A stretch of DNA of 52,728 nucleotides from positions 1 to 52,728 of the forward strand of contig DYSP01000007.1 of the NCBI GenBank assembly GCA_020718185.1, written 5' to 3'. This DNA is from Candidatus Odyssella sp. GTDB taxonomy: Bacteria > Pseudomonadota > Alphaproteobacteria > Paracaedibacterales > Paracaedibacteraceae. Shown piece by piece: positions 49,977 to 52,728 of this stretch (the stretch's first letter is position 1; each line of letters starts with the position of its first letter). The position numbers and the translations under genes are program-made. Under the pieces are notes generated by a model, which saw only the letters and a program-made list of their open reading frames with translations, was not told where the DNA came from and made no database searches.

Positions 49977-50981
49977 TTGGGAACTAAAAATTTTTTCGGT
50001 CTAGGATCTTATTACAAAGGCCCAAAAAGCCAAACATTTGATGGAAAACGTTTTTTTAATGCTGATGCCATAAACAGAATTCCCACATTTTTTGATTTGT
50101 TAAAATGGAAATTATTTGAAAAACCAAATACTTGGCCAGCCTATGTTAAAAATACATTTAACGATATTCCACCCCAACGCGTACCCGACGCAGATATAAG
50201 AATTAGTTTTGTTGGGCATGTCACAATGCTCATCCAAACGCAAAACCTCAATATTTTAACAGATCCCGTTTGGTCACTCCGTGCTAGCCCTTTTCAATCA
50301 ATAGGGCCTAAACGTATTAATAAACCAGGGATAGACTTTGATAATTTACCGCCGATTGATGTGGTTTGGGTCAGTCATAATCACTATGATCATTTAGATC
50401 TTGGTATTCTAAAAAAGCTTTGGGATGTTCACAGCCCCCGGATCATCACACCACTTGGAAATGATGTCATCATCCAATCAGCCGGTATTCCTGCCGAAGC
50501 GTATGATTTAGGTGAAAGTGTTTTCTTAAAAGAAGGCATAACTCTTCATCTAGAGCCAATGCTTCATTGGTCAGCACGGGGATTATTTGATAGAAACAAA
50601 GCCCTGTGGGCTGCCATGGTTTTAGAAACACCCTCAGGAAATCTCTATTTTGTGGGTGATACTGGTTATGGTGATGGAATTTATTTCAAGCAAGTAAAAG
50701 CAAAATTTGTAAACTTTCGCGCTTGTTTTTTACCTATTGGCGCGTACGAACCTCGTTGGTTTATGAAAGATGTTCATATGAACCCTGAAGAAGCATTAAA
50801 GGCGCATCAAGATCTTGGAGATCCATTATTGATTCCCATGCATTATGACACCTTTCCTTTAGCAAATGAAGGATATAAAGAAGCTCTTCATAAGTTGGAA
50901 ACACATCTAAAAAAGAACCCTAATACCAATGTTAAAATTTTGGAAATAGGTGAGCATTTTCTATTGTCAGCAGAAAATTAA
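49977..50981 (+). CDS. NAPE-PLD-like metallo-beta-lactamase-fold hydrolase
   Basis: A 334-residue MBL-fold protein resembling N-acyl-phosphatidylethanolamine phospholipase D and its bacterial relatives. FVGHVTMLIQ (78-87) and ILTDPVWSLRASP (93-105) are family hallmarks; the metal site is SHNHYDHLD (133-141), FVGDTGYGDG and PMHYDTFPL. The start is a TTG immediately after the TAA of the phosphatase gene, so translation is probably coupled to it. No signal peptide. In animals the enzyme releases N-acylethanolamines from membrane phospholipid; bacterial members act on phospholipids or unknown esters. Confidence 0.82.
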   Translation: MGTKNFFGLGSYYKGPKSQTFDGKRFFNADAINRIPTFFDLLKWKLFEKPNTWPAYVKNTFNDIPPQRVPDADIRISFVGHVTMLIQTQNLNILTDPVWSLRASPFQSIGPKRINKPGIDFDNLPPIDVVWVSHNHYDHLDLGILKKLWDVHSPRIITPLGNDVIIQSAGIPAEAYDLGESVFLKEGITLHLEPMLHWSARGLFDRNKALWAAMVLETPSGNLYFVGDTGYGDGIYFKQVKAKFVNFRACFLPIGAYEPRWFMKDVHMNPEEALKAHQDLGDPLLIPMHYDTFPLANEGYKEALHKLETHLKKNPNTNVKILEIGEHFLLSAEN

Positions 50982-52228
50982 GTATCCAAAATCATGCCTG
51001 CACGGCTTTTAATAACCGTTATTATTTCCTCAAAAATAGACGAAATAATACCTTGCTGTTGAAACTCTTTTTTTAGAACTTCAGCCTGACCAAGGCATTC
51101 CTTTGCCATTTTGATCAACTCTTTATCAAGTGCTTTTTTAGCAGCGGCTGTATCGGGAACTAAACAATGCCAATAGCGCAAAATTACAGACATCGGGTCA
51201 TACTGACCACCAATTTTCATCGCCATTTTGCGTGATAGTTGTGGGTAGACCGTTGTACATAATAAATCATAGGCTGGAGCCAAAATGGGGTCTTTAGAGG
51301 TATAGAGAAATGAAAAATTCTTACCATGAGCATCTGAATTGCCAATTAAATAGTTAAAGATCACTCTTTGAAGGAAAGCAAGACGATCCGCTGCTGGCCG
51401 TCCGGAGTAATTTTGCAATAATATTAGGCTTTGGTCGATTGTCGGTCCACCTTCTCGTTCATATTTAAATTCTGGTAAAATGCCTAATGCTTGACAAAAA
51501 TCTTCTTGATGCAATCGTATAAGATCATCCTTTGAAGTTAATTGACGATCATAGCGTTCAATCAAATAATAGGGTGTTTCCCCAATCCAACGAATGTCAG
51601 CGTGAGGGGTTGCTATTTTTAAGAGGTTGGCTAAACGCAAACAAAAGAGTTCGTTTTGTACACTATCTTTTATATCGCCAATCATCGGTTTCAAAATATG
51701 AGTTGTTGGTGTCGCCCCTTTGACGAGGGCAATTGCACCATCCACCACACTCACTGCAAGTTTATCTTGAGCCCCTGCTAAAGATAAACGCACATTATCA
51801 TTCCCTGCCATCAGTGGACGTTGTTTTAACAGATCAAGAATTTCACACAAAGCTTTATCATCAAGTTTTTCTATATCATCTTCTTTTGGCACAGGTGGTG
51901 TTTGTCCAGCTGGATAAAGGGCGAGAGCACCTGCACATTCTCCCCCAATAGCTTCTAACAGGGCAAAGGGATTTTTTTCTGAAATACCTAGATAGCGCGC
52001 AAGTTTGTGCCGCGCAATATCATCAGGCAACAATCCCGAAAAAAAAGCACGGACATTTTGACCTTCATGGAGTGTCAGTTGAAGTGGAAGCGATAAAGAA
52101 ACAGCAAGCGGCGAGGATGCATTAAGATAAGCTTCATCATACTGAAATTGCAAGAACCCGGCATTACCTTGTCTTAATTTTCCAACAAACTGTTCGTGTA
52201 AATAAACATCCAGAATCTGATTTATCAA
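50978..52228 (-). CDS. hipA: HipA-like serine/threonine kinase toxin
   Basis: A 416-residue HipA family kinase. The N-terminal subdomain includes AFFSGLLPDD and ARYLGISEKNPFALLEAIGGECAGAL; the Ser/nucleotide loop is RLSLAGAQDKLAV (147-159), the catalytic motif is GNSDAHGKNFSF (296-307) and the metal site is PAYDLLCT. These match active HipA kinases that phosphorylate aminoacyl-tRNA synthetases and slow growth. It begins with TTG, overlapping the hipB stop by four bases (TTGA), with AGGAG seven bases upstream. Its 3' end overlaps the convergent MBL gene by four bases. All key residues look intact. Confidence 0.9.
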   Translation of the reverse strand: MINQILDVYLHEQFVGKLRQGNAGFLQFQYDEAYLNASSPLAVSLSLPLQLTLHEGQNVRAFFSGLLPDDIARHKLARYLGISEKNPFALLEAIGGECAGALALYPAGQTPPVPKEDDIEKLDDKALCEILDLLKQRPLMAGNDNVRLSLAGAQDKLAVSVVDGAIALVKGATPTTHILKPMIGDIKDSVQNELFCLRLANLLKIATPHADIRWIGETPYYLIERYDRQLTSKDDLIRLHQEDFCQALGILPEFKYEREGGPTIDQSLILLQNYSGRPAADRLAFLQRVIFNYLIGNSDAHGKNFSFLYTSKDPILAPAYDLLCTTVYPQLSRKMAMKIGGQYDPMSVILRYWHCLVPDTAAAKKALDKELIKMAKECLGQAEVLKKEFQQQGIISSIFEEIITVIKSRAGMILDT

Positions 52229-52449
52229 CTCAATTCTCCTCGTTGTTTAAGAAAAATCTCAATGCCCAACATCTGTACAACTTGCAGGCTTTTTCCTAAG
52301 TGGCATGTTTCTTTACCATGTTCTAATTCTCTTAAAAAGCGAATACCAACACCACAAGTGGCTGCTAATTGTTCTTGTGTTAACCCTTGCGCTTTACGTG
52401 CTTCATAAATCAGCAGCCCCAGCATTTTCACATCTGTTATCTTGTTCAT
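52225..52449 (-). CDS. hipB: HipB-like XRE-family antitoxin
   Basis: A protein of about 74 residues with a helix-turn-helix of the Xre/Cro type: IYEARKAQGLTQEQLAATCGVG then FLRELEHGKETCHLGKSLQVV. HipB binds its operator and HipA to silence both. I place the start at the ATG at 52449 with a G-rich ribosome site upstream, rather than the TTG at 52452. The overlap with hipA indicates coupled translation. Operator candidates are listed separately. Confidence 0.85.
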   Translation of the reverse strand: MNKITDVKMLGLLIYEARKAQGLTQEQLAATCGVGIRFLRELEHGKETCHLGKSLQVVQMLGIEIFLKQRGELS

Positions 52450-52508
52450 CAAATCATCCCCCTTGGGATTATTTTAACATTTTCAGACAAGAAATCAACA
52501 CAATAAAA

Positions 52509-52566
52509 CCGATCAGGTTTTTTTAACCTAAAAAAGGTGTTCATTTAACAAAAAAGACCCGATCAG
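52509..52566. promoter_or_regulatory. Direct CCGATCAG repeats upstream of hipBA
   Basis: CCGATCAG occurs at 52509-52516 and again at 52559-52566, 50 bases apart start to start, each followed by a T-rich run. The pair lies in the only non-coding stretch upstream of hipB. It could be a HipB operator; no promoter hexamers were assigned. The two copies may also be chance in AT-rich DNA. Confidence 0.3.
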
Positions 52567-52606
52567 AATTTTTTTGGTTTTTTTAAAAAAGACACCGTAT
52601 TCTCTT

Positions 52607-52728
52607 TTAGAGCTTGATGGTAATGACTAAACACAAGAAATCATCCCAATTCTGGTGAAGAAGTTTCTCATTGAACGCGAATATCGGATAAGAAATGCAA
52701 GAAATCTCTAAAAGAACGGCGTCATCAC
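52607..52728 (-). other. Possible C-terminal end of a partial open frame
   Basis: On the minus strand a frame is open from the window edge for about 40 codons and reads ...FNEKLLHQNWDDFLCLVITIKL before TAA at 52607-52609. The true start, if any, lies outside the window. It is too short to identify and could be chance. Confidence 0.15.

Overview
The window is an AT-rich stretch of bacterial chromosome with compact housekeeping blocks and scattered, partly broken accessory genes. Gene families and gene order point to an alphaproteobacterium: the order secG-pyrG-kdsA-eno, the FYDLN_acid zinc-ribbon protein, a short prolyl-tRNA synthetase, the HAD-IIA-hyp4 phosphatase and a methylmalonyl-CoA epimerase. 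Papain-like peptidases, an inositol-phosphatase-like PTP, a NAPE-PLD-like hydrolase, a stand-alone lanthipeptide-synthetase N-terminal domain and several genes with disrupted frames suggest a host-associated lineage, for example a protist endosymbiont of the Holosporales. That placement is inference; no rRNA or tRNA gene was seen to confirm it.

Layout. 1-1,663: a dispersed palindrome and a two-gene minus-strand cassette, namely a possible phosphoSer/Thr-lyase-like domain and a secreted helical protein with a frameshift in its signal peptide. 1,709-6,099 (minus): GTPase ychF, a polar amino-acid ABC importer and obgE. 6,187-11,090 (plus): a small secreted protein, a pteridine reductase, folB, mce with a non-canonical start, tatD, a PhnP-like hydrolase and a DEAD-box helicase. 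11,156-14,189: an HI0933-family flavoprotein with a terminator over its stop codon, a secreted possibly ELM1-like protein and a zinc-ribbon protein. 14,191-21,847 (minus): dnaE, eno, kdsA, pyrG, secG. 21,975-25,617: a broken YwqK/MORN-like secreted repeat protein, aroA, a 163-bp inverted-repeat element and the FYDLN_acid gene. 25,618-31,000: ppk, sixA and a divergent pair of papain-like peptidases. 31,219-37,369: a HAD phosphatase, pckA, a GNAT acetyltransferase, proS, a small membrane protein and gltA. 37,630-44,727: accessory and decaying genes (a broken secreted protein, holB, a membrane-anchored PLD nuclease, a broken PAS histidine kinase, a TPR-like secreted protein, a broken MFS exporter). 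44,799-52,449: rnr, phhA, an SLT lytic transglycosylase, a PTP/phytase-like phosphatase, a NAPE-PLD-like hydrolase and a HipBA module.

How the genes work together. The core blocks cover replication (dnaE, holB), translation and RNA turnover (proS, obgE, ychF, rnr, RhlE-type helicase), carbon metabolism (eno, pckA, gltA), folate (pteridine reductase, folB), shikimate (aroA), Kdo (kdsA), CTP (pyrG) and polyphosphate (ppk). Between them lie exported or potentially host-directed proteins. Four of these accessory genes need one extra base at or beside a short homopolymer to read through, whereas the long housekeeping genes are intact. The most unusual items are the stand-alone LanKC-type N-terminal domain at 238-939 and the phosphatase/NAPE-PLD-like pair at 49,170-50,981.
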